Translations under genes and position numbers: made by a program | Shown here: piece by piece, positions 7,739-20,758 of the stretch | How positions within the stretch are numbered: position 1 is the first letter of the stretch | How the letters are laid out: each line of letters starts with the position of its first letter | Notes under the pieces: model-generated | Database searches by the model: none | Told to the model about the DNA's origin: nothing | Seen by the model: only the letters and a program-made list of their open reading frames with translations | NCBI GenBank assembly: GCA_024509875.1 | Contig: JAMPIV010003431.1 | Span: forward strand, 186,001 to 250,000 | Direction: 5' to 3' | Length of the DNA stretch: 64,000 nt | Source: Oreohelix idahoensis | Taxonomy: Eukaryota > Mollusca > Gastropoda > Stylommatophora > Oreohelicidae

Positions 7739-10469
7739 CCTTCTTTCTTTCTTTCGTACCTGTCGTGAAACATTCTAAATCCACATATATAAATTAAAAG
7801 GTAAATGTAAAGCCTAACACATAAATTCAATAAAAGGAAAGAGAAATGGTAAAAGTACAGTGCTGTCACAATGGCGTACAAAAAAATCCCCCTTGTTTTC
7901 TACTTCGTCTGCAAATTGTAACGTTTCACGTTGATAGTAAAGCCTACTGCATCACTACACGCTTTCTACAATAAAACGTGTACTGCATTTCTAAGAAAAC
8001 CTTGAGATACGCAAGCTGCTTAATGACCTAAATTAATACTCGCATTAATTTCATTTTATACACTGCGTAATGAAAAGACAGATGGACTTAGGATAGAAAG
8101 AGAGAGGGCTGAACGGAGGACGCATGCAATACTACCACAGTCTCGCGATACAATATTAATGCCACCCCCAACGCGAAAGGCATGAAGCACTAGCTTTTTT
8201 TCAAATATACAGTGATAAAAAACACTACCCATACGAGAGTTAGGTTTAAAAACATGAAAAATGCTTATTCGGAAACATGACATTATACTGGTTTACGTTT
8301 GAAAGCCTGACAGTACCCAGACACCACATCGTATCGAAGTGAACGGGAGGTAGAAGAAAATACATATTTTGAACGCCGCCACTTAGCTCCCTTAAAACTT
8401 ATATATTTGGATTCCTTAGGACTTGCTGACAAAGAATATGTTAAGTGTTATGCAAATAGTCTAGGAATTAACAAATTATAGCCAAAAGAAAATAGTGAGG
8501 GTGTCAGACAACACCAAATAATAATCGCACAGTGGCATGTTTTGAAACTACCATTTTACGGGAAATAGGTCACCATGTTAAATCCTATTTGATTGGCGGG
8601 AATGATATGTAAGGCTAAACACGATTAGTCGGGCTGCAAATACTAATTTTTGTTGTTAGGGGAGACGGAAGGAAGGGTACTTTTTTCAAACGCGTGTGTA
8701 AACATGGCTCGATTGGTTAGACCCGCCAATATAGTCAATTAGGAGCGTCAGTTCAGTGCCACATGTTAAAATAAACTTACTAAGAAACAGTGCATTGAGA
8801 GCCAGATCATATTTTTCTAAATAAAAGTCTGGGACAGAGGCAGATCGGAATTTGTGCCATTATTCATCGCCAGTCAACGTATCTGTGTATTATTTCCATG
8901 AATTGTGGTAAGCTTGATATATTCGATATCTTTTTAATGAAAATTGAATGTAAATTGATAATTTATGTCTGTATATGTGTGTGGTTCAGTGGCAAACATG
9001 AGGCAAGGCCTAAATATTGCTCCAACCTGAACAGGAGGTGTCGGAGAAAAGTAAAACTGCATGGAATTGCCAAACATTACACTGACACCTATCTTATTGA
9101 CTAGATAGAACTAATGCTGGAATTGCAGAGGCGTAGTAACCATTTAGGAGGAGAATACTGGTGTAAATTGTTTCAGATGAAGCTAGCAGTTGGCCTACCG
9201 CTCTGAACTCAGTGTTTGTTATGTATTGTGTTCAGTGAGGAAATAGATTATAAATTAGTTCTGAAATAGGAGGTACAACCTTCTTGTTTCAGGGACTGTG
9301 GTCCTAGTTATTGAAGCAGCACCTGGTCTGCGTTTTGCTGAATCCAGAGGCTGACAGCATACTCCTTGGTCCAGATAGCGACCAGTGAGGTGTCTCCAGA
9401 ACACAGTGAGACAATCGAGCAGAGGAGTCTTTTCCTGCCGCCATCACGAAAGATAAGCTTCTGTGGCCAGAGTAGCTCAACATTATGTGCCCCCTCAAAA
9501 ATTGACATTTTATTAGACACAGAGGGACAATTAATTGGTTCAAATGACAGGAACTGTGAACTTTTCCCAATACTATTTCCAAGATAATCAAACACTTGAA
9601 GTCATGAAGAAAAACAACAACCAAGCTTGAACAAAACCAGTATTACCTCATATTACTACTGCACACCTTACACACATAGAATAATAATAATAAACTATGT
9701 CAATACAGAGTTCATATATATAAACTGTGTACATAATACTTGTAATTACATTTGATTGTGATTCCTGGTTCACTGTGTAGTTGAATCAGGATACCCATTA
9801 TTGAAAGAATTAATACATATATTTTTAAACTTAAACACTTGACTCATTTAAGATAGTCTTATAGAGTGTTATATGTGTGTGAGTGTCACATTGTTGTAGA
9901 GTGTTGTGGAATAAATTAAACTGTTTATCTGTCTGTTGTTGTTGTGATTTACACTTCATCATTTTCATAACCCAAGACATTTAACGTAGTCATCACAATA
10001 TTCCAGAATAATTCTGACTGAGGAATAAATGTGGTAGCAAGTAAGGTCATCTGTAATACACCACACTTATTAGATACAGATACCTTCACAGCTGATCTCA
10101 GTCAGTACACTAAGTCCCCTATAAATATTTATAACATCCCACTTTACCACAGTACCTACGAGTGCACACTGCCAACCATTTACCTATTTTTGCTATCTAT
10201 AAATTCGTACAAGGTGAGATATGCTTGTTGAAACCGTCTATCTGACATTTGCGCCGAAAGAAGCGAAAATTTGTAAAGCTCGTAAAGGTCACTGATATGC
10301 CAAAATGGCGTGACTTACATATAGTACGAGAATCAAATCAGTTTAGTGCAGCCATTAGCAGGGCTGGCAGAAGGGACTCGCCAATGTGGTGCTGGCTCGT
10401 TGAGCTGAGGTTTAAGGGCGCGAAAACATGAAACGTTGCTAATTTTGTGACTGATTTTAAATTTCATTT
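7739..10469. other. No gene recognised
   Basis: This is AT-rich sequence with only short frames. Two overlapping minus frames at 9304-9624 and 9308-9595 (up to 106 residues) are the only ones of note. They show no domain that I recognise, and their overlap argues that at most one is real. There is no RNA gene or clear element end. Confidence 0.45.
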
Positions 10470-10911
10470 TCTTGAAAATTAGTACCATGACAACCCCCAG
10501 TGCTATGCCAGTGGGAGTTTTTCACCCGGCAGGTTCTACCAAGCTGGATAGGTCTGCGCGATTAGGGTCAGACTAAAGCTGGCACCCTGGTCCTCCAGAT
10601 TGGAGATTTTAGCACAGGGCAGACACACGGCATGAGTCATGCAATTAAGATACTGCTCAAAATCATACAGGAAAGAATAAAAAGTAAAGTAGACAGCGAA
10701 ATCCAGGAAGAACAGTTTGGTTTTAGACGGAACAGTGGAACAAGAGAGGCAATATTTTGCCTAAGAAGATTAGCAGAAAAATATACAGAGGTCCAAAAAA
10801 GTATGTATATGTGCTTCATTGACTATAAGAAGGCTTTTGACAGAATCCATCATGAGAAAATAATTGAATGCCTCGAAGACATAGGTATTGATGGAAAAGA
10901 TATAAGAATAC
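10470..10911 (+). pseudogene. LINE-B: leader-like segment fused to RT N-terminal part
   Basis: Coding begins at about 10632 with MSHAIKILLKIIQERIKSK, followed by EEQFGFRRNSGTREAIF and MCFIDYKKAFDRIHHEKI (RT motif A, catalytic Asp). These are the fingers and palm of a LINE reverse transcriptase. Endonuclease and earlier RT residues are absent. The sequence at 10497-10620 (CCCCCAGTGCTATGCCAGTG and onward) looks like a LINE 5' leader, from recall only. If so, this copy has a large internal deletion. The frame is cut at 10912-10923 by the LINE-C insertion. Confidence 0.75.
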
Positions 10912-10923
10912 TCAGTAACCTTT

Positions 10924-11566
10924 TCTTCTTCTTCTTCGATCCTTAACCACCGACCGTCAAAGCAGTCAGTGGCCATCACGCCTAGTGGCGTCTTGTAGGG
11001 CAACAACAAATTGATTCCACTTTGCTCGGTCGGTGGCCATCCTTCGTACAGTGCCCCAACTCTGGTTCATTCTTTGCATCTCAGCCTCCACAGTCCTCCG
11101 CCAAGTTGTTTTTGGTCGGCCTCTCTTTCGCTTTCCTTCAGGGGTCCAAAGCATAGCTGTTCTTGTGATGGCATCGGGGTCTCTTCTGAGGACATGACCA
11201 ACCCAGCTCCAGCGTCTGCCAGCTATGATGGTGTGCATGTCCTCTTGCTTGCTACGAGTAAGCAGATCTTGGTTGGTGATGGTATTCGGCCAAAAGATTC
11301 GGTGAATTTTTCTTAGGCATGTTGTGTGAAAAGAGGACAATTTTGACATTTCCTTCTCTGTGACTCTCCAGCATTCCGCACCATAGAGAAGCACAGAAAG
11401 CACGCAACTCTGGTATAATCTTAATTTTGTGCTTGTGCTGTATTGGGAGGACTTCCAGATGTTATTTAGGCTAAAGAAGGCTGTTCTTGCCTTATTCATT
11501 CTGATGTTGATGTCTTTGCCTGCCCCACCGTCTGGTGTTACTATGCTTCCTAGGTATGTGAAGGTA
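10924..11566 (-). mobile_element. LINE-C copy 1, 5'-truncated, 12-bp TSD
   Basis: This minus-strand insertion is flanked by exact 12-bp repeats TCAGTAACCTTT (10912-10923 and 11567-11578). Its 3' end at 10924 carries a GAA-type tail (CTTCTTCTTCTTC on plus). It encodes only the RT C-terminal portion. The sequence is almost identical to 57974-58617, so both copies are recent. Confidence 0.9.
10966..11566 (-). pseudogene. LINE-C RT C-terminal region
   Basis: The open frame (10966-11589 including a few host codons) reads TFTYLGSIVTPDGGAGKD, YGAECWRVTEKEMSKL, WSWVGHVLRRDPDAI and GKRKRGRPKTTWRRTVEAE, and ends with a stop at 10966. This is the region after the RT catalytic core in endonuclease-RT LINEs, normally involved in RNA or target binding. 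The catalytic palm and endonuclease are lost by 5' truncation. The frame itself is uninterrupted. Confidence 0.85.
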
Positions 11567-11578
11567 TCAGTAACCTTT

Positions 11579-12007
11579 ATTGGGAGCAAACTGCCACAGT
11601 AAGATCGGGAAGGAATTATTCACCATACATAGACATAAAAAGAGGTGTCAGACAAGGTTGTGTGCTGTCCCCCTGCCTATTTAATTTATACACCGAAAAA
11701 ATTTTCAAACAGATACAGGAAATACCAGGACTGAACATCAGTGGAAGATCAATAAACAACCTTAGATATGCAGATGATACCGTGTTGTTAGCTGAAAGCG
11801 AACAGGAGTTACAAGAACTAGTGAAGCAAGTGAACAGTATAAGTCATGAATATGGACTCGACATTAATATTGAGAAAACTAAAACTATGATAATTAGCAA
11901 AACAGACGATAAACCCACATTAAAGATAAGCGTAAATGGGAAAATCCTGGAACAAGTCAAGAGCTACGTATATCTTGGTCATATAATAACAGAAGATGGC
12001 AGATGTG
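11579..12007 (+). pseudogene. LINE-B: RT palm segment with YADD
   Basis: The frame 11662-12012 and upstream codons carry RT motifs B and C: RGVRQGCVLSPCLFNLYTEK and NNLRYADDTVLLAESE (YADD, catalytic). These are followed by DINIEKTKTMII and VKSYVYLGHIITEDGRC. The reading enters the LTR element at 12008 and stops three codons later. The remainder of the domain resumes at 24990 on the far side of the insertion. Confidence 0.85.
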
Positions 12008-13629
12008 TGTAGAGATCTTTGTTTGGCCACCAGACTATAAAGATAACTGTTTTATTTAAGTTCACCAGAATGTTATACGATAAATAGTTACTGATGGGGT
12101 TATTAATTATTATTTTATTATTATCTGATGACTGGTCTTGGAGATTGATTAAATGGTGATGGGTGTTACCTTAATGGTTACACTGTTCATACGCCCACAC
12201 AGAGCAGAACATAATTCTTATATCACGCGAATGTCAAAATATCAAATTCTGTAAGACTAACATACCACTGCTACACACGAGATCCTGCTATTGACTTCAA
12301 TCTGTTTGTTGACCTAAATTTCCGCCACCCAGGCTATTTAACATTGACACCACTGATACCTCATGATGGTGGTTGTGTGAGTGAGTGGCGTACCGTGTTA
12401 GGAGGGTTGATTGAGTGCGTGCGTGCTGGAACAATCACTCACAACACAGGTACGCACGTAGAAGTCATAGATGGTTATAAACGGCTGGTGTACTGTTAAT
12501 GGATGTTTATTACACCACAACACGTTCATGAAATACACAGAATACACAGTCACAATTAAGTACAAGTCATAGCAATACAATAATACAGTACTCCAGTCAC
12601 ATCTTCACTTCTCATAATCATTAGCGCTATATAATATTACTACTGGATCCTCTCAGCAACGGTCGGCATCCCCGTGCTAATATAATGAATTCCTCAAATA
12701 TGCCTAGCAACGGTCGGCATCCCCGTGCTAATATAATGAATTCCTCAAATATGCCTCATCAAAGACGCTCTCAACATTGGCGCTCTAATGTAAATAATAA
12801 ATGGCCTCTCCAGCGATGCTTCCAACATCAGCATTATAATAACTAGACAATGGATCCTTTTTCCCAGCAACGGTTTATCCTCGCCGTGCTGACAATAATA
12901 AATTCCTCAAATATGCCTCATCAAAGACGCTCTCAACCTTGGCGCTTTAATGTAGATGTGGATCCTTTCAATAATAACGATGGCCTCTCAAATATCATAT
13001 AGATCCGGTTAGCCAACGGACATCATCCTCGTCGTGCTAACTACATCAATGGTGAATACTTTCGGCAATTTCTCGCAAGACTGCACTCCCTGGCAATCTG
13101 CAGTAATCTCGCCTTCACTCATCTTGACATTTATATAGTCAAACATAAGTCCTGGATCCTTACCTCTTCAAAAATACTCACAAACACAATTCTCCAATAA
13201 ACTCAGAAATTATAGGCCTACACAGATAATGGCCTCAAACTTTTGCACTGCGCAGGCATACTCGAAACACACACTGTAGGACCGACCTCTCCCGTCGGTG
13301 CCCAAAAACAGAATGCAATTAGTTCACACACTAGACCCGCCAAAAAAGACACGAGACTCGGTTGTTTAAAAACACAACTCAGTCTCGATAATTGCATGGG
13401 CTAGTCACACGAGCTTACTCACAGCTCAAGACAGTTCAGAGAAAAAAACATCTCCGCGATTTGAACTGACCAGTGTTCGCCACTTGGAAACTTCTCGATC
13501 ACACGAGGGAATTCCCCTAATACATTTTTAACTTAACATCAGCTTAATCAAGCAACGTAACCCGCAATCGAATCTATTCGCTTAACATTTTCAAGATCAC
13601 CTCCCCTAGATAATATTTACTCTGTAACA
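12008..13629 (-). repeat. LTR (3' LTR relative to the minus-strand ORF), 1,622 bp
   Basis: It begins TGTAGAGATCTTTG and ends CTCTGTAACA on plus, giving TG...CA termini. Its first 640 bp match 18550-19190 with about three differences seen by eye. Its last 640 bp match 24344-24984 with a handful. It contains short tandem copies of a segment with AACGGTCGGCATCCCCGTGC, including a 51-bp direct duplication (about 12657-12764) absent from the other LTR. A 60-residue minus frame (12398-12580) recurs identically in the other LTR and is probably fortuitous. Confidence 0.87.
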
Positions 13630-16091
13630 GTTGCCACACCGCCTGGGAAAAAAAATGATTTGTCATTTTTTTGTTGAAAATTTAAGTCCCAAAAATTTAG
13701 AGATAAATGAAATTATATTATATGGCTATCAAAAATATATCTATCCAAAAAATGTACCTATCAAAAAATGTACATCCACCCGAAATATCAGCAATAAATG
13801 TAATATTACAACTAAAACATCAAACATAATCAATCAAATATCCCAATGAATGTTACCGATGTAAATTACAACAAAAGCATCAATCATAATACAAGCATAC
13901 CAAAATTAATCTTAATAGAACACTAAGCTAAGTACATTTAGTACAAGTAACAACCAATAGAAAGTGAAAGAACAAGATCAAACAACAGAAGAATGATCTG
14001 TAGTAAAGGAAAGTAAGAAATCGGAAAATGAGAAACAATTAACAATACCACATAATAATCAATAAGTAAACAATTTCATGTACAATAAATACAAATTTAC
14101 CAAAATACTAGTTACATTATACTAAGTTATATAATTAACTCAAGAATACAACGAATGAAAGTATAAGTATTGAAAGAAGAAGAAGTATACAAGTAGAACG
14201 AAAAGAAACGAAGATGTGGTACAGAAATATAAACAAGATATGAACACATATCGAAAAGACAACAAAAAGATAGAATGAAATGAAGGATAGTCAACAAAGA
14301 CGAATGGAAAACAAAGGTATGAACGCATAGAAAGTCAATTACAATACATACTAATAGATGTTTAGATCAAACAATATCTTCCAAAAATTAAATATAAACA
14401 TGATTACAAGGCACAAAACAAAATGTCAAAGTATATCCATACTAACATCACAAAACGAATAATTCATAACTAACCAAAGTCTAATAAGTAATTTAACTAA
14501 GTTACCAAAGTTATACTTAACTGAAAATAAATTATAAACCTTACACAAACAAATAATAGCATTTGCGATAACTAAGTTTTGACCTAACGCACAATCAACC
14601 GCTAAATAATAAAAAATACATCATAATATCAAATAAGACAAGTTCCCAAAGAAGTAATATCCCTTTCAATCATAGGGCACACAAAAATAAATTTCAATGC
14701 CAAAAAACAATTTTTTTTTTTTTTAAAATTACCATACAAAATATTTCAGAACGATAAGTTATCAACAATAAAATTATTATTTAAGTAATTCTAAGTCATA
14801 ACTAATAAACTAACAATGAAATTAACTTTTAACAAAATGAGAGAAGTATAAAATATCTTATCTCTAGACAAACACTTAAATCAAAACATGTAAGTTTTTT
14901 TTTTTTCCAAAAAAATACATCACCCAAAAAACACCTAAGAAAAAATACAATGTCATCTATATATCAACTTACCAACATACAAACATAACATAATGTTACA
15001 ACAATCTGTCCATCTTTTAACAAACAAAAGTATCAGATGTGTTTATCAATTTTACAAAAAAGTTGAATTTAATTTATAAGTTAATTTTGATTAACAATAG
15101 CGTTGAGCTTCAGTGTTATTTAACTGTAAATTTATATCTTACTCAGCCTATATATATAGTATAAATAAATCTAAAATTTAATGGTATAATAGGATATGAA
15201 AAAGATCCTATAAAAATACCTTCAAAGTTTTTATAGAAAATATTTATCAAATTAATTTGTTGCAAAAATGTTGAAAAAATCTTATTATTTAAATTCTAGG
15301 TACTATGCTCTAACAAGATCAATGTTTCTAACAATTTAAATACACAATTATTTCTGATACATGCAAGATAATTCTACAAAATCATATTACACAACATAAC
15401 AATACATTTATATAAATTTCCTAACAATTACAGCTACAACCCGAAAAATATACAGAAAAAATGAGCACAGGTTTGACACCGCTCACTGCATTTATCAAAA
15501 ATTACCCACAAATTATTATCAACACATATGTTACACACAATCAAAACAGAATAATATACAATTGCATAAAAAATTGGACTGGTACATTCGAAACAGTCAT
15601 ATATGTTCCACACAAAAATATATATTTAGCAATCAAATGATGCGTCAAAATGAACATCATAATGTTTCAAAGAAATTACCAATATTTTAATACAACATCC
15701 TATGATATATTATCCACAGAATACAATAACATGTACTATTCTAAAAAAATAAATCAACTGTAAAAAAAAAATATTCCCGTCAATCCGTCATTAATTCTTG
15801 ATCCTCCAAAAAGTGACTCGTCAGATGTATAGCGAGACGCTCATAGGTTCTGCTTGATAAATAATCCACATTCTTCACGAATAATGTCAACAAGTGCGCC
15901 AACTCATCACAACGTCGCACGCTACGAGACAATACAAATGAAAATTTCTATTAATCATCTGTTAGATTTAATAAGGAAAAACGGAAAATCAACTTTCACG
16001 TTTACCTATCCCTTGGGGTGGAGTGGAGTCTTGGCCCCTTTTCACACACCTCAACAAGTCCTCCTTAAACGATGTCAACATCACAGAAGGC
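13630..16091. other. LTR-element interior, AT-rich, no ORF
   Basis: About 2.5 kb of very AT-rich sequence (A-rich on plus) lies between the Gag-like ORF and the left LTR, where pol would be expected. No frame longer than about 110 residues exists and none has a pol motif. I see no clear polypurine tract beside the left LTR and no obvious tRNA-complementary primer site beside the right one. Both need an alignment search. Confidence 0.6.
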
Positions 16092-17833
16092 TTAGCGACC
16101 ACTTGACCCTAACGAAAGTTCATCCTTGTTGTAGGCTGAAAAAAAATTACTACGTTCACAAGAACGAGATGACCTTTCGACACTACTAGTGTGACAATCA
16201 ACAGTGTTATTACTTTGCTTGTTAACAACCTTGCTCTCATGTGGAGTACAGCTAACATGGTTACAATTTCTATAATTGCTGTTAAGAACATTGTTATTTG
16301 TTCTATTGACACAGTTATACTGTTTTACATCCCAGTTAGCATAATTACAATTAGCATTTTCTCCTGGATAAAAATATCTACCAGATGGAAATGGCTTTTT
16401 ATCAACAAATTTATTACCAGATTGACAAACTTTCACATATTTATTTCCATTATAATTTCTAATACTCTTAGAATCACGATGTTGTGATCTGTCACATTGT
16501 TTCTTGTTTTCAAGCAAAGAAACACTACTATATGAAGAAATCCCTTGGTACATTTTAACCTCAGGGTTATATCTCCTATCAAAAGTATTTTTTTCCTTGT
16601 TTGTGGCAGTGTGTTTAAGAAATGGGTCACACTGACTTGACTGGGTGTGACCGAAAGATTTAACCATATCTTTATTGTTTTTCACAAAATATGTTTCCTT
16701 CCTGGAATAAGGAGTGCTATTTTTCTTCCCTGCTATCAAGCCATCAGAGTTCTCACCTAATACTTTGTTTGTTTTTAACAACTTAAATTGAAATTTATTA
16801 TTGTTTCTTTTGTTATCTACAGGGTTATCTAATACTGTAGATTTTCCTTTGCTAGCTTGCCGCCAGGAACCAATATCGCTAGAATGGTTGGTATTGCGTT
16901 GAAAGTTATATTTCCCTCGGAAAGATTTCTGTCCACCAATCTTAACTTTAGAGTCCGCTTTATGTCTTTCACTGTCAACACTGACAGAAGACCACCTTTT
17001 TTCTTTAAGAGAATGTCAAGTAGACCATCCAATCTCACTCTGGCTTCTGAAATTTGAATATCTCTAAGTGAAATATCTGCACTTAATTTCTTGTTTAACC
17101 TCTCAACTCTTAAAACCTTGCAACTTTCCTCTGCTAGCAAATTTTTAATCTTAGCGCCCTTCTCTCTCTCACCCGTCAATTCTAACAATGTCTCTGTCTC
17201 ATACTGCTCTTTATTTGATCTCAACTGAGTCAACTCTAGTTGTAGAGACTGAATCTTAATATCATCATTGTTATTATACATAATCTCATCATTCTTCTTA
17301 AGGGGTACAATATTCATGTCCTTAATTTGATCACTGAGAATCATCTTATCATTCATCACCTCATGAAGCATTTCTATATAAGTTTGCTCATGTTCATTAC
17401 TCTCAATTTTCAATTTCTCATACATCTCTCTCCTTTCTTGAAGTTCCTGAGTTAGGTTTCTAACTTCACTATTGTTATCCTTAATCTGAGTTTCTAACTC
17501 TTTGATTTTAGACAATGCTACACTCAATGCTGTTTGAGTACTAGCAAGTTCTGAGTTTGATTTGACTAAATCATCTGTAAGTTTAGAGACTTTTTCATGT
17601 AACTCACTTACTTCAGCAGTACATTCTATGACACTTTCCCTTTGCTGTAGGGTATTCTGTTTTATGTCCAATTGCTTCTTCTCTTCTAGCATCCTTTTCT
17701 CATACCTCTCATCACATTCATGAATTAGCTTTTCATATATCAATCTATTTATTTCAGACTCAGTCAGCTCACGGTCTCCAAATCCTAATAGTTCACGGTA
17801 TTTTTTTCCCTCAGGATCTGTATAATAGTCCAT
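16092..17833 (-). pseudogene. Coiled-coil, Asn-rich Gag-like protein with one frameshift
   Basis: The minus ORF 17833 to 16829 starts at ATG (MDYYTDPEGKKYRELLGFGD). It is a 334-residue, charged, heptad-rich protein, with a coiled coil over roughly residues 40-270. Near 16925 the likely true frame shifts into the one that ends at 16092. That frame continues upstream of 16781 without a stop and reads on as an Asn/Ser-rich region (RNTNHSSDIGSWRQASKGKS, NSNYRNCNHVSC). Joined, it would be near 580 residues. Cys and His are present, but no canonical CCHC knuckle. Position after a 716-bp leader and inside paired LTRs suggests a Gag role. No family was recognised. Confidence 0.6.
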
Positions 17834-18549
17834 AGTGACTTACTTACTTAGACAACTATATATGTATTAATTAAACTTTCACCTCACCAAGCCAATTGTC
17901 TTTTTAAGAAATTGCAATTATTTCTTAATTACTGTACACCAATTTCTGTTATAGTACCTATATATGGCATACACTACCTATGCATCAACATATTGTATAA
18001 TCAATCGATATAATTATCGAAACACAATGACAATTATCAACAGAATAAGTGATGGATAGTATAGGCAGACTTGCTGAAATGCAGAAAAGTGGCACAATCT
18101 ACACAGAACAAAATCATTTATCTTAATAATACTTCTGTCCCTTCCGCCGACACACCAGATATCACAAAGTTCTGCAGATAAAACCGTTCCAGCGCAGAAA
18201 GGTACACAACTAGATTTTCTTCTCTTAAGGTTCTTGCCAAAGTGTAGAATGCGCTCAACACAGCATCAGCACGTACAGCATACAGGAAACGCAGCACAGC
18301 AACCTCCGTGATTTTTGACTTGAGATAATCTGCAAACGACTCCTCAAAAACACTTCACATTTAGTTAAACTTGACTGTCTACCAAAAACTGTCAACTTCC
18401 CATTGTTATATTCTACCGTGTTGGACACAGTTAACCAACTAGGTCGAGGACCATGACACAATGTGAGGATACATAAGCCACGCCTACACAAGGCTTTCCT
18501 ATCACGCGAACTCCGTGGGTTTATTCCGTTAAATAAACTGGCCCATCAC
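17834..18549 (-). other. LTR-element leader, no gene
   Basis: This is non-coding sequence between the right LTR and the start of the Gag-like ORF. It would be the 5' untranslated leader and should hold a primer-binding site next to 18549. The first bases on minus are GTGATGGGCCAGTTTA, which contains TGG but matches no tRNA 3' end I can name. Confidence 0.5.
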
Positions 18550-19675
18550 TGTAGAGATCTTTGTTTGGCCACCAGACTATAAAGATAACTGTTTTATTTA
18601 AGTTCACCAGAATGTTATACGATAAATAGTTACTGATGGGGTTATTAATTATTATTTTATTATTATCTGATGACTGGTCTTGGAGATTGATTAAATGGTG
18701 ATGGGTGTTACCTTAATGGTTACACTGTTCATACGCCCACACAGAGCAGAACATAATTCTTATCTCACGCGAATGTCAAAATATCAAATTCTGTAGGACT
18801 AACATACCACTGCTACACACGAGATCCTGCTATTGACTTCAATCTGTTTGTTGACCTAAATTTCCGCCACCCAGGCTATTTAACATTGACACCACTGATA
18901 CCTCATGATGGTGGTTGTGTGAGTGAGTGGCGTACCGTGTTAGGAGGGTTGATTGAGTGCGTGCGTGCTGGAACAATCACTCACAACACAGGTACGCACG
19001 TAGAAGTCATAGATGGTTATAAACGGCTGGTGTACTGTTAATGGATGTTTATTACACCACAACACGTTCATGAAATACACAGAATACACAGTCACAATTA
19101 AGTACAAGTCATAGCAATACAATAATACAGTACTCCAGTCACATCTCCACTTCTCATAATCATTAGCGCTATATAATATTACTACTGGATCCTCTCAGCA
19201 ACGGTCGGCATCCCCGTGCTAATATAATGAATTCCTCAAATATGCCTCATCAAAGACGCTCTCAACATTGGCGCTCTAATGTAAATAATAAATGGCCTCT
19301 CCAGCGATGCTTCCAACATCAGCATTATAATAACTAGACAATCCTCGCCGTGCTGACAATAATCAATTCCTCAATATCCTCATCCAAAGACGCTCTCAAC
19401 ATTGGCGCTTTAATGTAGTTATGGGATCCTTTTCCCAGCAACGTTTTTATCCTCGCCGTGCTGACAATAATAAATTCCTCAAATATGCCTCATCAAAGAC
19501 GCTCTCAACATTGGCGCTTTAATGTAGTTATGGATCCTCTCAACAATAACGATGGCCTCTCAAATATGCCTCATCAAAGACGCTCTCAACCTTAGCGCTT
19601 TAATATAGATGTGGATCCTTTCAATAATAACGATGGCCTCTCTTCTTCTTCTTCTTGCGATCGCATCTTTGATGA

Positions 19676-20758
19676 TTACACCGTCAGACGAGTTCTCATG
19701 ATGAATTCGACTGTTGTTTGAAGTTCCTCTTTAACTCCATATAGCTTTGAGTTTAGTGTTGAGTCATTGGGCCAGTATATCTTTCTTAACTGGTCATACA
19801 GAGGACAGTCCTGTAGAACATGCTCAGCAGTTTGTTCGTTTAATCCACATGTGCACAGTGGTGAAGCAGACAATCGTAGCTTGTGCATGTGTTTATTCAG
19901 TTTGTTATGCCCTGTCCTGAGTCGAAAAATAGTTATCTGTCCCTGCCGGTCGAGAGTGTGATAGTCGTCTTTGGGTTGGTTCTGTTCTCTTCTGATAGTC
20001 TGGATAGCTCTCTTTTTCTCAAAGTATGTGACTTCATTATCTTCTTGTTCACATTCTCCTCCCTTTTTTGCAAGTTTATCTGCCTTTTCATTTCCGGGTA
20101 CACCACAATGAGATGGTACCCACTGAAGTATGGTTCTCTTTTTGGCAGCTACCTTGTTTTAGTTCATTTCTCAGATGCGGGAGTTTTACCACCCTTGAGA
20201 GCTTGCAGGACAGACAGTGCATCTGTGAGGATGACTACCTGGTGGCAGTCAGAGTTGGTGTTTATAAATCATATTTGCAGCTTGCTCTAGAGCTTGAACC
20301 TCAGCTGTATAGTTGGAACAGAATTTACCAGTGGGAATGTGCCTAGTCTCATAGTGGTTGTCAGGATATGAGATAAAGATACCGGCACCTCCATTCCTAA
20401 CAGCATTAGTTGCTGATCCATCTGTATAGGCATGTATCCATGATTGATCGGGATAGCTTTCTTGGATCATACTCAATGTAGCAGTTCGTTTTTGCAGATC
20501 ATTATACTCACATCCACTTGTGAGACCACTGACTGATGTATTAATTTGGAGGGCACTGCTGGCCTGCTCCCATGGTACAGGGTATAGGGGGGCTTCAGTG
20601 GTGTTGTCTTCATGGATAGGTCTTCTTGATGCTGTCTTATAAGTCTTTTCCCCCCGATGCACAAAGCTGCTACGCTTTAGACGTCCCAATGCCAGATCAT
20701 CTAGTCTTGCCTTCATTGGGTGCATTTGCATACTGTTGTACTTTTCCATCTGGATCAT
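19676..20758 (-). pseudogene. LINE-D RNase H and C-terminal Cys-His tail
   Basis: Frame 20758-20249 carries the RNase H start: SWIHAYTDGSATNAVRNGGA (catalytic Asp) and NYTAEVQALEQAANMIY (catalytic Glu). Frameshifts near 20280 and again downstream move the rest into other frames, where a TDALSVLQALKGG-like stretch and GNEKADKLAKKGG remain readable. The last frame, 19888-19676, has the Cys-His cluster CTCGLNEQTAEHVLQDCPLY and then a stop. RNase H removes the RNA strand after first-strand synthesis. Confidence 0.8.

Noticed and set aside
9304..9624. Two overlapping minus ORFs of 95 and 106 residues
   Set aside because: No recognisable domain, and two frames over the same DNA. Kept only as a note.
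12398..12580. Identical 60-residue ORF in both LTRs (also 18940-19122)
   Set aside because: Identity follows from LTR identity, and there is no motif or start context to support a protein.
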